The notes beneath the pieces were generated by a model. The model did not search any database. It was not told where the DNA came from and saw only the letters and a program-made list of their open reading frames with translations. The position numbers and the translations under genes are program-made. 64,000 nucleotides of DNA from Candidatus Pantoea soli (GTDB lineage: Bacteria; Pseudomonadota; Gammaproteobacteria; Enterobacterales; Enterobacteriaceae): NCBI RefSeq assembly GCF_007833795.1, contig NZ_CP032704.1, forward strand, positions 124,001 through 188,000. The letters run 5' to 3'. Below are positions 16,861 to 26,892 of this stretch, one piece after another; position 1 is the stretch's first letter; each line of letters begins with the position of its first letter.

Positions 16861-17071
16861 TGGCGCTTACAGCGGCAGCGTTTTCATGTTTAACAGCGCC
16901 GGAGAAATGGATGCGGCATTAATCTTACGCTCTCTGTTTAAGCATACTGCAGGCGTGACCCTACAGGCTGGAGCTGGCATTATTGACCAGTCGAATCCGG
17001 AGCGAGAGCTTGAAGAAACTATCGAGAAGTTGCAATCGGTGAGCCGTTTTCTGGTAAGAAAACCACACTGA
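16861..17071 (+). pseudogene. Salicylate/isochorismate synthase C-terminal fragment
   Basis: From the IS border 69 codons read GAYSGSVFMFNSAGEMDAA, then LRSLFKHTAGVTLQAGAGII and DQSNPERELEETIEKL, the conserved end of chorismate-binding salicylate synthases (YbtS/Irp9/MbtI type). The first 350 or so residues are missing. Salicylate synthases feed siderophore pathways, so a siderophore locus probably once lay here. The frame at the left edge continues into the IS and has no start of its own. Confidence 0.8.
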
Positions 17072-17102
17072 TCATATGTAAAGGTAAAGCCGGTTATCCT
17101 CT

Positions 17103-17132
17103 TCCCCACTTTGCAGTCAGCAGAAGTGGGGA
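17103..17132 (+). terminator. Hairpin after the salicylate synthase remnant
   Basis: TCCCCACTT and AAGTGGGGA form 9-bp arms around a 12-base loop. There is no long T run, so termination is only likely. Confidence 0.45.
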
Positions 17133-17244
17133 AAGGCACAGGTCTGGAGTTGATAAAACGGGCCTCACTATCAGGTGCTGCTTATGCCTGACTATTAACT
17201 AGCCAAATTGACGGAGATGTATGAGGTTTCCTAAAAAATCACAT

Positions 17245-17463
17245 TTAAACACGTAACATAGTGCAGAACGGACAATTGCATCCCGTAACTGGTATCAGCT
17301 TTGTTACGCCATTAGCTACTGTCTCAGACGGGATGGCGTGGGCATTGCCGCTGCTATCTATGTTAACTTGCTGAGTTAGTGGTGCTGCAGAAGAAGATAC
17401 AAAAGCCGCCGCGTGGAAAGATGTTGCCAGTAAAGAGACACCCACAATTGCTGTTATTTTCAT
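17245..17463 (-). CDS. Small exported protein of unknown function
   Basis: 72 residues with a clear signal peptide (MKITAIVGVSLLATSFHAAA) and a short mature part ending in TGCNCPFCTMLRV, a CxCxxC cluster that might bind metal or form disulfides. GAGAGGG precedes the ATG. It stands alone between the salicylate-synthase remnant and the sit operon, read in the same direction as the latter. I do not recognise the family. Confidence 0.6.
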   Translation of the reverse strand: MKITAIVGVSLLATSFHAAAFVSSSAAPLTQQVNIDSSGNAHAIPSETVANGVTKLIPVTGCNCPFCTMLRV

Positions 17464-17698
17464 TTCACCCTCTCATACTGTTCAAAAAAATCCACTCTAT
17501 GCCTTATTGGTTAAAGATGCTACTAAGGCCCGTGTAGAAATCTTTATTCAGATGTTCCGACTTGCTCCTGAGCAGGAAAGGATCCCTGTGCCTGAATAGA
17601 ATTTACCGCTGCGCTATAAAACTGCCACCTGATTACAATGCACCATATTAATCAGAAAAACGACAAGCCTTGACTGATTATTGCATTGTATTAATGGC

Positions 17699-18586
17699 TT
17701 ATACATGCTTCCTGCCATCAGGCTGAACGAGCCTGCCGTTGGGTTTTCGGCATTGCAACAAGCCATTTTTTGGCGCGAAAAGAAACGCCAGCAGGAACAG
17801 AGCTGCCTGAACAAGCACAACGGTTGCCCCCGTCTCACCATTGAACCAGAAGCTGGCGAATGTCCCCACAACCGAGGCGATAATGGCTGACAATACGGAA
17901 ACCAGTAACATAGGGTAAAAGCGTCGGGTGAGAAGAAACCCGATGCATCCTGGCGCAATCAGCATGGCGACAACGAGTACAATACCAGTAACCTGTAATG
18001 CCGTCACAGCCGTGCCTGCAACCAGCATAAGCAAAAGCAACTCAAGCCTCACCGGCGAAAGTCCAATGACACTGGCCTGACAGGGATCGAAACAAAAAAG
18101 GATAAGATCTTTGCGCATAACCAGAACCGTCAGGAGCGTCAGCGTTCCAATAATTAACGTCTGGATAAGAACGTTTGTTTCGATTCCCAGGAGATTCCCG
18201 AACAGGATGTGCATGAAATGGACATTTCCCGGCGTTGCCACCAGCAAAATCATCCCTACGCCAAGAAACCCCGTAAAGGAAATCCCCAAAAGGGCGTCCG
18301 GTTTTACCGTGGTCAGATTGCGTACCGCGCCGGCAATCATGACGCATGCTACACCGCTGACAATCGCGCCAACTGCCATCGGTACCCCGATGATATAGGC
18401 GAAAATAACGCCAGGTAGAATGGCGTGAGACATTGCATCGCCAATTAATGCCCACCCTTTTAGCACAATAAAACAGGAGAGAACCGCACAGACAGAACAG
18501 ACAAAGGCACCTGTTGCCATCGCCTTTAACATAAAGCCGTACTGTAATGGCTGAAGCAGTGATGTCAGAATTACATCGAAACTCAT
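17699..18586 (-). CDS. sitD: Manganese/iron ABC transporter permease SitD
   Basis: A 295-residue inner-membrane permease of the ABC-3 family with about eight hydrophobic segments; it starts MSFDVILTSLLQPLQYGFM and has the conserved SCFIVLKGWALIGDAMSHAI and GIVLVVAMLIAPG stretches. It forms the channel together with SitC. The start overlaps the sitC stop by four bases. It is the last gene of the sitABCD operon. The family moves Mn(II) and Fe(II); the MntR boxes upstream favour manganese. Confidence 0.93.
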   Translation of the reverse strand: MSFDVILTSLLQPLQYGFMLKAMATGAFVCSVCAVLSCFIVLKGWALIGDAMSHAILPGVIFAYIIGVPMAVGAIVSGVACVMIAGAVRNLTTVKPDALLGISFTGFLGVGMILLVATPGNVHFMHILFGNLLGIETNVLIQTLIIGTLTLLTVLVMRKDLILFCFDPCQASVIGLSPVRLELLLLMLVAGTAVTALQVTGIVLVVAMLIAPGCIGFLLTRRFYPMLLVSVLSAIIASVVGTFASFWFNGETGATVVLVQAALFLLAFLFAPKNGLLQCRKPNGRLVQPDGRKHV

Positions 18587-19461
18587 TGAGTAGTTTCCCT
18601 TTTGAGCGCCCCACGGCGACGGCGGGTTGCCAGAATGCCTTTACCGGGCGCGAAGAATAACGCCAGAATAAAAATAGCGGTCTGAAGGACGACTATCGCT
18701 CCCCCCGTTGAGCCATCAAGGAAATAGCTGGCATAGGCTCCTCCCATGCAGGCCAACGCAGCCAGAGCAGGCGCAATGAACAGCATCCGTGAGAACTTTT
18801 GCGTCCAAAGCTGCGCTGTTGCCCCTGGCGTTATCAGCATAGCGACAACCAGTAAGGCCCCTACTGCCTGCAGAGCCGCTACCGCAGCCAGCGACAAAAG
18901 AATAAGTAACATCAGATGCAGAGCAGTGACGTTGAGACCGATTGCCCGCGCGTGACTCGGGTCAAAGCAGTAAATCAGCAGATCTTTCCATTTGGCAGCA
19001 AATGCGATGATACAGATGACGCCGATAACAGCCACCTGAAGGAGGTCAGCACTGGAAATACCCAGCAGGTTACCAAAGAGAATCGTCTGAATTCGAATAT
19101 TGGCAGGAAAAACCGAAATGATGAAAAGCCCTGCCGCAAAAAAAGCGGTGAACACAACGCCAATCACAGCATCATTTTTCAGGGCTGAATTCCGCTCGAT
19201 CACTCCTATCCCCAACACCGCCAGTAGTCCAGCAACAAAAGCGCCGAGAGCTAAAGGTCCGCCGAACAGCGCGGCAACGGCAACGCCCGGTACAACGGAA
19301 TGCGAAAGCGCATCGCCCAGCAGCGACCATCCTTTGAGCGTCACAAAGCATGACAAAAGACCACATAATGCGCCAACTGCAGCGCCGCCAAACATGGCTT
19401 TTATCATAAAGGTATAGCTGAGAGGTTCAGCAAGCAGGGAGAGAAGGGAATGTCCTGTCAT
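18583..19461 (-). CDS. sitC: Manganese/iron ABC transporter permease SitC
   Basis: A 292-residue ABC-3 family permease, paralogous to SitD, with SCFVTLKGWSLLGDALSHSV and LLVVAMLITPGATAQL. It pairs with SitD in the membrane. The ATG overlaps the sitB stop and its own stop overlaps the sitD start, so translation along the operon is tightly coupled. The C-terminal tail is basic (RRRRGALKRE). Confidence 0.93.
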   Translation of the reverse strand: MTGHSLLSLLAEPLSYTFMIKAMFGGAAVGALCGLLSCFVTLKGWSLLGDALSHSVVPGVAVAALFGGPLALGAFVAGLLAVLGIGVIERNSALKNDAVIGVVFTAFFAAGLFIISVFPANIRIQTILFGNLLGISSADLLQVAVIGVICIIAFAAKWKDLLIYCFDPSHARAIGLNVTALHLMLLILLSLAAVAALQAVGALLVVAMLITPGATAQLWTQKFSRMLFIAPALAALACMGGAYASYFLDGSTGGAIVVLQTAIFILALFFAPGKGILATRRRRGALKRETTQ

Positions 19462-20291
19462 CCTGATGCTCCTTCCCCGCCAGACGCCCTGCCGCCGTCT
19501 TGCGACGCAGCAGCAGATACGCCGACTGGTAACTGATTAATCGCACCACCAAAGGTTTTACCCAAATTATCCGGAGTGTAAGCCTCACTCACCGAGCCGG
19601 AAGCAATCAGGGTAACGTTGATCATCATAATCTCGTCACAAAATCCTGGCACGCCTGCAAGGTTGTGCGTGGAAACAATGATGATACGCCCCTCTTCCCT
19701 TAACTCCCGTAAAATATCAATAATGGCGTGTTCAGTCTTTACATCGACACCGGTAAAAGGCTCATCAAGCAGCATAATAAGACTCTGCTGTGCGAGCGCA
19801 CGCGCCAGGAAAACACGTTTTCGCTGGCCGCCGGACAGTTCACCAATCTGACGGTCAGCAAAGGCACCCATGCCAACACGATCCAGACTTTCCGCGACAA
19901 TTTCCGCATCTTTTTTTGAAGGAATCCGCAAAAAGCCCATACGGCCCTGACGGCCCATCATCACTACGTCGCGTACCGATACGGGAAAAGTCCAGTCTAC
20001 TTCTTCGGTCTGGGGGACGTAAGCAATCACGTTCTGCTTCTGCGCCCATTTGACGGGTTGATGGCAGATATTCACTTTACCTCGCGTGGGAGTAACGAAT
20101 CCCATGATCGCCTTGAATAACGTCGATTTCCCTGCCCCGTTCATGCCGATGAGTCCACAAATAGTGGGCTTTCGGATTTCAAAGCTGACATCTGACAACC
20201 CGATATTGCCGCCACGGTAAGAGACGGTTAGTTCCTCTACGCTGACAGTCGGAGAGAGACTATTCATGCTGCTATCATCAATTGTTGACAT
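19458..20291 (-). CDS. sitB: Manganese/iron ABC transporter ATPase SitB
   Basis: A 277-residue ABC ATPase: Walker A GMNGAGKST at about residues 46-54, signature LSGGQRKRVFLARAL, Walker B LIMLLDEPFTGVD and switch H in VSTHNLAG. The start overlaps the end of sitA by 14 bases; an alternative ATG at 20267 lacks a ribosome binding site. It energises import through SitC/SitD. The last 30 residues are a small alanine- and glycine-rich tail. Confidence 0.94.
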   Translation of the reverse strand: MSTIDDSSMNSLSPTVSVEELTVSYRGGNIGLSDVSFEIRKPTICGLIGMNGAGKSTLFKAIMGFVTPTRGKVNICHQPVKWAQKQNVIAYVPQTEEVDWTFPVSVRDVVMMGRQGRMGFLRIPSKKDAEIVAESLDRVGMGAFADRQIGELSGGQRKRVFLARALAQQSLIMLLDEPFTGVDVKTEHAIIDILRELREEGRIIIVSTHNLAGVPGFCDEIMMINVTLIASGSVSEAYTPDNLGKTFGGAINQLPVGVSAAASQDGGRASGGEGASG

Positions 20292-21192
20292 TGAAAGCCT
20301 TCAGTATGGTTTTCGCGTTGTAGTCGAGAAGCTTAATGTAGGTTGGCGCTGGGCCTTCATCGCTGGTCAGGCTGTCAACAAAGAGCGTACCGCCAAATTT
20401 CGCTCCCGTTTCTGAAGCAACCTGCTTCATCGGTTTATCGTTAACCGTACTTTCGCAGAACACGGCCGGAACATGATTTTTTCGAACTTGATCGATGACG
20501 CGACGAATTTGTTGCGGCGTTCCCTCTTCGTCAGCATTTACACCCCATAAATACAGTTCATTGAGATTGTAGTTACGTGTCAGGTAGGAAAACGCACCTT
20601 CACAGGAAACCAGCGTACGCTCGTTTGCCGGAATTTTCGCAAGCATGCTGGAGATAGGGGCGTTCAGAGCCTCAAGCTTTTTTGTATAGTCTGCCGCGTT
20701 GCGATCATAGGTAGCAGAGTTAGCAGGGTCGATCTTATTAAGTGCTTTACGGATGTTCTCAACATAAACCACGGCATTGGCGGGAGACATCCAGGAGTGT
20801 GGATTGGGCTTACCTGAATACTCGCCGTCCTTAATCATCATGGGCTCAATGCCATCCGACACCACGACATTAGGCACGTCATGTACGCCCTGAAAAAACT
20901 TATCGAACCAGCGTTCCAGGCCAAAACCATTGCGCAAAACCAGGTCAGCTGACTGAGCTTTCACGATATCCAGCGGCGTAGGCTGATAGTCATGAATTTC
21001 CGCACCGGGTTTTGTAATGGATTCCACAATGGCTTTATCACCAGCCACATTTTGCGCGATATCCTGCAGGATCGTAAATGTGGTCAGGATTCTTTTGGGT
21101 TTTGTATCTTGTGCCGTTGCCGGGCTGACAATCAGTAAGGATGTCACTGCCATCACAGAGGCAACGAAAAGACGTCTGGCTTTTTTCAGCAT
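20278..21192 (-). CDS. sitA: Manganese/iron periplasmic binding protein SitA
   Basis: A cluster-9 metal-binding protein of about 304 residues with signal peptide (MLKKARRLFVASVMAVTSLL, cleavage probably after ATAQ). Metal ligands of the family are visible: H in EIHDYQPTP, H in NPHSWMSP, E in VSCEGAF and D in LFVDSL. ATG at 21192 is preferred because GAGGG lies seven bases before it; the ATG two codons upstream is too close. First gene of sitABCD. Confidence 0.94.
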   Translation of the reverse strand: MLKKARRLFVASVMAVTSLLIVSPATAQDTKPKRILTTFTILQDIAQNVAGDKAIVESITKPGAEIHDYQPTPLDIVKAQSADLVLRNGFGLERWFDKFFQGVHDVPNVVVSDGIEPMMIKDGEYSGKPNPHSWMSPANAVVYVENIRKALNKIDPANSATYDRNAADYTKKLEALNAPISSMLAKIPANERTLVSCEGAFSYLTRNYNLNELYLWGVNADEEGTPQQIRRVIDQVRKNHVPAVFCESTVNDKPMKQVASETGAKFGGTLFVDSLTSDEGPAPTYIKLLDYNAKTILKAFNVNN

Positions 21193-21227
21193 TTGCATAC
21201 CCTCAATTGATGAAAAAGAGAACAAAC

Positions 21228-21260
21228 ATAGCAATTGCTATAATACATAGCAATTGCTAT
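21228..21260. promoter_or_regulatory. Two tandem MntR-type boxes before sitA
   Basis: The perfect palindrome ATAGCAATTGCTAT occurs twice (21228-21241 and 21247-21260), 19 bp apart. Each sits in the context ACATAGC-N4-GCTAT, matching the enterobacterial MntR box (AACATAGC-N4-GCTATGTT). Manganese-loaded MntR would repress sitABCD. Confidence 0.75.
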
Positions 21261-21546
21261 CTAAATAAGAGAAGTAATGTCTTTCCCGATTGGTGTTTAA
21301 CTGACTATTTATATTGAAAAAAATGCCATGGCAGACAATGATTTTGCTGGTTCTGGGTGGATGCAAAGTCAGTTTTGTTTGAAAACAATAAATTACTACA
21401 TCAGACTATGCTCTTTTAAGGAGCCAGCATCATGTTTCAAAGATACCACTGAAAATTAAATAATAGTTAAATTCATATAGTTACCCCGAAACCTCTTCTT
21501 GGTGCATTTTTAACACATCAAAGAAAAATAGTTTTAAAAATATGCG
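21261..21546. other. Intergenic, AT-rich, no gene seen
   Basis: Upstream flank of the sit promoter. I find no convincing frame, hairpin or operator in it. Confidence 0.5.
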
Positions 21547-21806
21547 TCAGGTGCGTTCAACATAACGAACCCGATAGTTCTTTACCGACGCGAGAGCCTG
21601 TGTTCCCAAACCCGTCGATAACCGCTTTAACATTGCCGATGGCCATGGAATCTCTTCCTTAGTCAAGACAGGCATCGCGACGTTAGTCCCTGTCAGGAGG
21701 CAATAATCCGACTTGCCACTGAATGCCTCCCTGGGCGACTGGATCAGATCAAGGGCGACGAAAAAGCAGGGAATGGTTTCAAAGCGCCCAGTATGCTGAC
21801 ATCCAT
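21547..21806 (-). pseudogene. Gene remnant of unknown family next to a Zur-like box
   Basis: One minus-strand frame reads about 80 codons of normal-looking protein, including REAFSGKSDYCLLTGTNVAM, VLTKEEIPWPSAML and NYRVRYVERT before TGA at 21547-21549, but it has no start codon. The only nearby ATG (21806) is in another frame and stops after 20 codons. A single frameshift near 21740 would join them into an 85-residue protein. I do not recognise the family. Confidence 0.35.
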
Positions 21807-21807
21807 T

Positions 21808-21826
21808 GTTACATTATAACATAACA
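21808..21826. promoter_or_regulatory. Zur-like box
   Basis: TGTTACATTATAACATAAC shares the core ATTATAACAT with the Zur palindromes further along this window (ATGTTATAACAT). It lies directly before the gene remnant and about 100 bp upstream of eptB, so either could be its target. Confidence 0.5.
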
Positions 21827-21922
21827 AAGTATTCCAACTTTATGAACTACTGGTTTTTAATAGCATCTCAGTGGCGCGGGAGATTAAAAGCATTCATTTT
21901 TTGATACCTAAAGAGGCGGTTA

Positions 21923-23572
21923 ATGTTTAGCTTAAACAATTACAGGCAATTTTTTTTGCCAATTTTTACAGGGTTGTATATTGGGGTTTTATTAAATGCC
22001 CCCATTTTTATTCGAAGGTTTCATCAGCTTCGCTTTGAAAATTTCCAATCTGTATTAGTTGAAATTATCTCTTCGTTTTTCTTTGTAACATTCTTGGCAC
22101 TACTGTGCTCACTAACAGGGAAATATATTTCTCGATTTCTCCTGACGCTAATCTTTATTTTCTCTTCAGCTGCAAGCTACTATATGATATTTTTTAATGT
22201 TGACATAGGCTATGGTATTATTGCAGCTGCGTTAACAACAGATATAGGCCTTTCTAAAGAGTCAGTTGGCTGGCATTTTTTCTTATGGCTATTATTGATT
22301 AATATAATCCCTCTTTGGGTAATCTGGCGAAGAAAAAGCACCACTATCGGACTTGTTCAAAACAAAAAACGCCTTTGGTCTTTTAAAGCAATTGCAATAA
22401 CTTTAACCGCGTTTGGTTGCTGGTTACCTTTAAATTTAATGGGCAAAGTGCAAGACGAGCAGGATAAAAAGGTAAATCGTATGATGGCCAGTTATGGTGG
22501 TATCGTAGCAGGTACTTATTCACCCTCAAACTGGTTGTTGAGCATAGGATTGCTTGCTTATAGTTCATATAGTCAGGCTGAAGATAACCGTAACCTTTAC
22601 GATCCTGCTGAGCATTTTAAATACGCTCTACCCAAAAGTGCAGATAGCCTTTACATCGTGTTCATTATTGGAGAAAGTGCGCGACGGGATCATATGGGAT
22701 TATATGGGTATCATCGCAACAATACTCCATATCTTGATCAGGAAAAAAATCTGGTTCATCTTCAGGGTTATTCATGTGATACATCAACAAAACTGTCCCT
22801 GCGCTGTATGTTTGTGAGAGAAGGTGGCGCATCTGAAGCCCCTCAAAGAACACTCAAAGAAATGAATGTTTTTTCAGTTATGAAAAAGCAGGGCTTTTCT
22901 TCAGAGCTATTTTCAATGCAGAGTGAGGCGTGGTTTTATAATAAAGTTATGGCTGACAGCTATGCCATTCGTGAAACCATTCAGTCGGAAAAAAGGCATG
23001 CTGGCGAACCAGTAGATGATATGTCGCTGGTTACTGAACTACAGGATTCTTTGATAAGGCATCCGAACGGAAAACATATTATTATCCTTCATACCAAAGG
23101 ATCGCACTATATGTACACCGAACGCTACCCAAGAGCTTTTGCACTTTATAAGCCCGAATGCCAGGGTATTGATGACAGCTGCGGCACCCAAGAAATGATT
23201 AACTCTTATGATAACAGCCTTCTTTATACAGATTACTTTCTGAAGAAAACTTTCGACAGTTTAAGAAACAAAAATGCCATTGTTTTTTATGCCTCAGATC
23301 ATGGTGAATCTATTTCTAATAACATGCATTTTCATGGCACTCCAAGAGATTATGCTCCTGTAGAACAACGCACTATTCCCATCATGGTTTGGGCTTCTGA
23401 TAAGTTTCTTTCTAATGAAGAAAACCAAAAATCATTTGATAAGTTAAAAGGTCTCGAAGTTAACAAGACGCCAGTGTTTCATGAAAAGCTGTTTGACAGC
23501 ATTTTGGGATGCTCTGGATTTACTTCTCCTGATGGTGGCATTAACCAGTACCGTAACTGGTGCGCTCACTAA
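21923..23572 (+). CDS. eptB: Kdo-lipid A phosphoethanolamine transferase EptB
   Basis: A 549-residue inner-membrane enzyme with about five N-terminal transmembrane helices and a periplasmic sulfatase-like domain. It adds phosphoethanolamine to the outer Kdo of lipopolysaccharide. The catalytic threonine lies in CDTSTKLSLRCMFVR; zinc ligands are the E in IGESARRDHMG, and D-H in YASDHGES, with H in LHTKGSH and MHFHGTP. The GGI(N)-NW-C end is like EptB of E. coli. The gene is AT-rich compared with its neighbours. AGAGG precedes the ATG. Confidence 0.9.
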   Translation: MFSLNNYRQFFLPIFTGLYIGVLLNAPIFIRRFHQLRFENFQSVLVEIISSFFFVTFLALLCSLTGKYISRFLLTLIFIFSSAASYYMIFFNVDIGYGIIAAALTTDIGLSKESVGWHFFLWLLLINIIPLWVIWRRKSTTIGLVQNKKRLWSFKAIAITLTAFGCWLPLNLMGKVQDEQDKKVNRMMASYGGIVAGTYSPSNWLLSIGLLAYSSYSQAEDNRNLYDPAEHFKYALPKSADSLYIVFIIGESARRDHMGLYGYHRNNTPYLDQEKNLVHLQGYSCDTSTKLSLRCMFVREGGASEAPQRTLKEMNVFSVMKKQGFSSELFSMQSEAWFYNKVMADSYAIRETIQSEKRHAGEPVDDMSLVTELQDSLIRHPNGKHIIILHTKGSHYMYTERYPRAFALYKPECQGIDDSCGTQEMINSYDNSLLYTDYFLKKTFDSLRNKNAIVFYASDHGESISNNMHFHGTPRDYAPVEQRTIPIMVWASDKFLSNEENQKSFDKLKGLEVNKTPVFHEKLFDSILGCSGFTSPDGGINQYRNWCAH

Positions 23573-23589
23573 AACATAGCGGTTGAAAA

Positions 23590-23624
23590 AGCCAGGCTGA
23601 TATAAATAATTTATTAGCCTGGCT
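23590..23624 (-). terminator. Terminator for the DadA-like gene
   Basis: AGCCAGGCT and AGCCTGGCT pair around a 17-base loop; read on the minus strand the stem is followed by five T. It probably also helps end eptB from the other side. Confidence 0.65.
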
Positions 23625-23706
23625 GGCTTCCGGATACATCAAGCGAAAACAGAAGAAAAACACATTCTACCCACGCTGATTTTATTAGGTATCATTCATA
23701 AGTGCC

Positions 23707-24891
23707 CTATTGTGCGGCTGGAAAATGCAACGTGGAAAAGGCCGGAAAATCTTGAGCAGATTTTCCCAGCAGCCGATCTGGCGAAAATTCACTCAATAAT
23801 TCAGCACGTTGGCCTGTTAACATCTCATTCGCAACTAATCTTCCCAATAAGGGTCCCAGCGTCATGCCGCTATGCGTTACCATCAGGTAAGTCCGCTTAT
23901 GTGGCGTTACATAGCCAATCCCCGGCAACCCATCTGCCGGACGGGAGCGCTGCCCCACCGCGATACGCTCAATTTTCGCAAATTCACAGTTATCGAACAG
24001 TCGGCGCAGTCTGTTAAGCATTTCTTGCCCTACATAGCCCTGTACGGCAGCTGGCGCAGCAGGATTAGCGCAATAATCGAGATCGGGTGCCTGAAGCAGT
24101 AATCTGCCGCCGCCGTCTGGCCTGACGTTAAGCTGTGGCGATATCAGATTAGCACTCAGCTGAGTAAATAATGGCGTTGTCACCGCGAGGAAGCCACAGG
24201 CTATTTTATTGGCCTGACTGGCATCGATTAATGCCAGTTTTAAGTCGAGGCACGCCATTAACTCCTGTGACCAGCGGCCGGTTGCTATGACGAGTTGATC
24301 GCCTTGCCAGCAAGAACTATCGGACAGCGCCAGGCTGACCTCTCTTTCATTTTCCTGAATATCGACTACGTCAGCAAAATTATTCAGCTTTGCACCACAG
24401 CGTCGTGCTTCAGACCAGAGCCAGGCCAGCAAAATGGCAGGATGAAGCAGGCATTCTTCAGGGAAATGCCAGAATGCATCAGCGCGGGGATCGAGACGAA
24501 TTTCAGGCACGCGCTGCGTTATCTGTGCGCGCGTCAGCAGTAGCGTTCGGTAATTCAACGCCTGCAGCGAAGTGACGCGTTTTTCCAGACGTGTCTTTGC
24601 TTGCTCATCAGTAGCCCATTCGTAAGTACCAGAGCGAATCAGCCATTGCCCTTCCGTTTGTGCCTGTTCCTGCAAAGCAACATGTTCCTGCATTGCGGCC
24701 ACATTCAATTGGTAATAGCTCTCTGGCTGCTTACCGTTAGCATTAACCCATGCAAAGGTCGTGCTGCTGGTCCCTGCTCCGATATGCTGACGCTCGAAAA
24801 TGGTTACGTCAGCACCAGCGATTGCCAGCGCGCGTGCGACAGAAAGTCCCAGCACGCCCGCGCCAATCACGGCAATACGTTTTTTCTGCAT
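23707..24891 (-). CDS. FAD-dependent amino-acid oxidase/dehydrogenase (DadA/DAO family)
   Basis: About 394 residues. Rossmann FAD motif GAGVLGLSVARALAIAGADV near residue 10 and the DAO-family GAGTSSTTFAWVNANGKQPE segment; C-terminal HSGMTLGPLLGRLVANEM closes the FAD site. It resembles D-amino acid dehydrogenase and glycine-oxidase-like enzymes, but the substrate cannot be told. ATG at 24891 is favoured by GGTGAG eight bases before it. It ends the leftward genes just after the zinc island but has no evident link with it. Confidence 0.85.
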   Translation of the reverse strand: MQKKRIAVIGAGVLGLSVARALAIAGADVTIFERQHIGAGTSSTTFAWVNANGKQPESYYQLNVAAMQEHVALQEQAQTEGQWLIRSGTYEWATDEQAKTRLEKRVTSLQALNYRTLLLTRAQITQRVPEIRLDPRADAFWHFPEECLLHPAILLAWLWSEARRCGAKLNNFADVVDIQENEREVSLALSDSSCWQGDQLVIATGRWSQELMACLDLKLALIDASQANKIACGFLAVTTPLFTQLSANLISPQLNVRPDGGGRLLLQAPDLDYCANPAAPAAVQGYVGQEMLNRLRRLFDNCEFAKIERIAVGQRSRPADGLPGIGYVTPHKRTYLMVTHSGMTLGPLLGRLVANEMLTGQRAELLSEFSPDRLLGKSAQDFPAFSTLHFPAAQ

Positions 24892-24953
24892 TATTAAGCT
24901 CACCTTTTTAGTCATTAAACATGTAGGATAGCTTCAGGCGCTGATAGCACAGG

Positions 24954-25832
24954 TCAAGCTACCGCATGGGCAAAATAGCGCATAATGCCACCTGCAATCG
25001 CGTGTGCGATCTTCATACGGAATACCTGTGTGCCTAACAAAACCTCTTCGTTGGGGTTGGTAATAAATGATGTTTCAACTAATACAGACGGGACTGAGGG
25101 CGATTTTAGCACAACAAACGCGGCCTGTTCTGTGTGCTGGCTGTGCATCGGATGAACTGCTTTCACCTGCCGGATAATATGCTGCCCCAGCTTCAGACTG
25201 TCCTGAATGGTCCGGTGTTGAACAAGATCAAACAAAACTCTTTGCAGAGCAGTATCTCTGGTCTGTACATCAATGTCCGTAAAGTCATCTGCTGCATTTT
25301 CTTTACTGGCCATATAGCGAGCAAGCGTACTGCTGGCACCACGCGTCGAAAGAGCAAATACAGATGCCCCATGCGCTTCGGGACGCGTAAAACCATCAGC
25401 GTGAATGGAAAGGAAAATATCAGCATTGTGCTGGTGCGCAATTTCGATCCTTTTATAGAGCGGGATAAATTCATCCACTTCACGCGTCAGTTTTACGTCG
25501 TATCCTTTATGCTGTTTCAGCAACGTGCGAATATTTTGCGCGATCTCCAGCACCACATGTTTCTCCTCGGAGCCCCGGTGTCCAATGGCACCGGGATCCT
25601 TTCCTCCGTGGCCAGGATCAATCATGACGCGTTTGACAGACTCTCGCGAACCGCTCCGGGATGACTGATGATGTGATGGGGAGCGTTGCGCTACACGCGA
25701 CGACTCAGCGGGAATAAAGTGGAGCGTGGCAAACTCCTCTTTTGCCAGGGCTGGCAGGCAGAGTGAAAGACCCGAAAAAAGGAGCCGTCGGCGCAGCAGT
25801 GATATTTTTTTGTCAGAATTGCTTGTACTCAT
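24954..25832 (-). CDS. N-acetylmuramoyl-L-alanine amidase (zinc-island paralog)
   Basis: A 292-residue Amidase_3 enzyme, like AmiA/AmiC, which cuts the bond between MurNAc and the stem peptide. Zinc ligands are present: H in IDPGHGGKDPGAIG, E in KHVVLEIAQN, H in LSIHADGF, and the catalytic E in VLVETSFI. The N-terminus has twin arginine-like RRRLLFSG followed by a hydrophobic stretch, suggesting Tat export as for AmiA/AmiC. The start is 13 bases after the hemB stop. Amidase paralogs recur in COG0523/Zur clusters of other proteobacteria, and this one is the last gene of the thrS-pyrC-hemB operon. Confidence 0.88.
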   Translation of the reverse strand: MSTSNSDKKISLLRRRLLFSGLSLCLPALAKEEFATLHFIPAESSRVAQRSPSHHQSSRSGSRESVKRVMIDPGHGGKDPGAIGHRGSEEKHVVLEIAQNIRTLLKQHKGYDVKLTREVDEFIPLYKRIEIAHQHNADIFLSIHADGFTRPEAHGASVFALSTRGASSTLARYMASKENAADDFTDIDVQTRDTALQRVLFDLVQHRTIQDSLKLGQHIIRQVKAVHPMHSQHTEQAAFVVLKSPSVPSVLVETSFITNPNEEVLLGTQVFRMKIAHAIAGGIMRYFAHAVA

Positions 25833-25845
25833 TGATGACGTTCCG

Positions 25846-26877
<1,032 letters not shown>

Positions 26878-26892
26878 TTAAAACAGGCTTGA

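Noticed and set aside
22383..22568. Minus-strand ORF within eptB
   Set aside because: Antisense to conserved EptB membrane region, no ribosome binding site.
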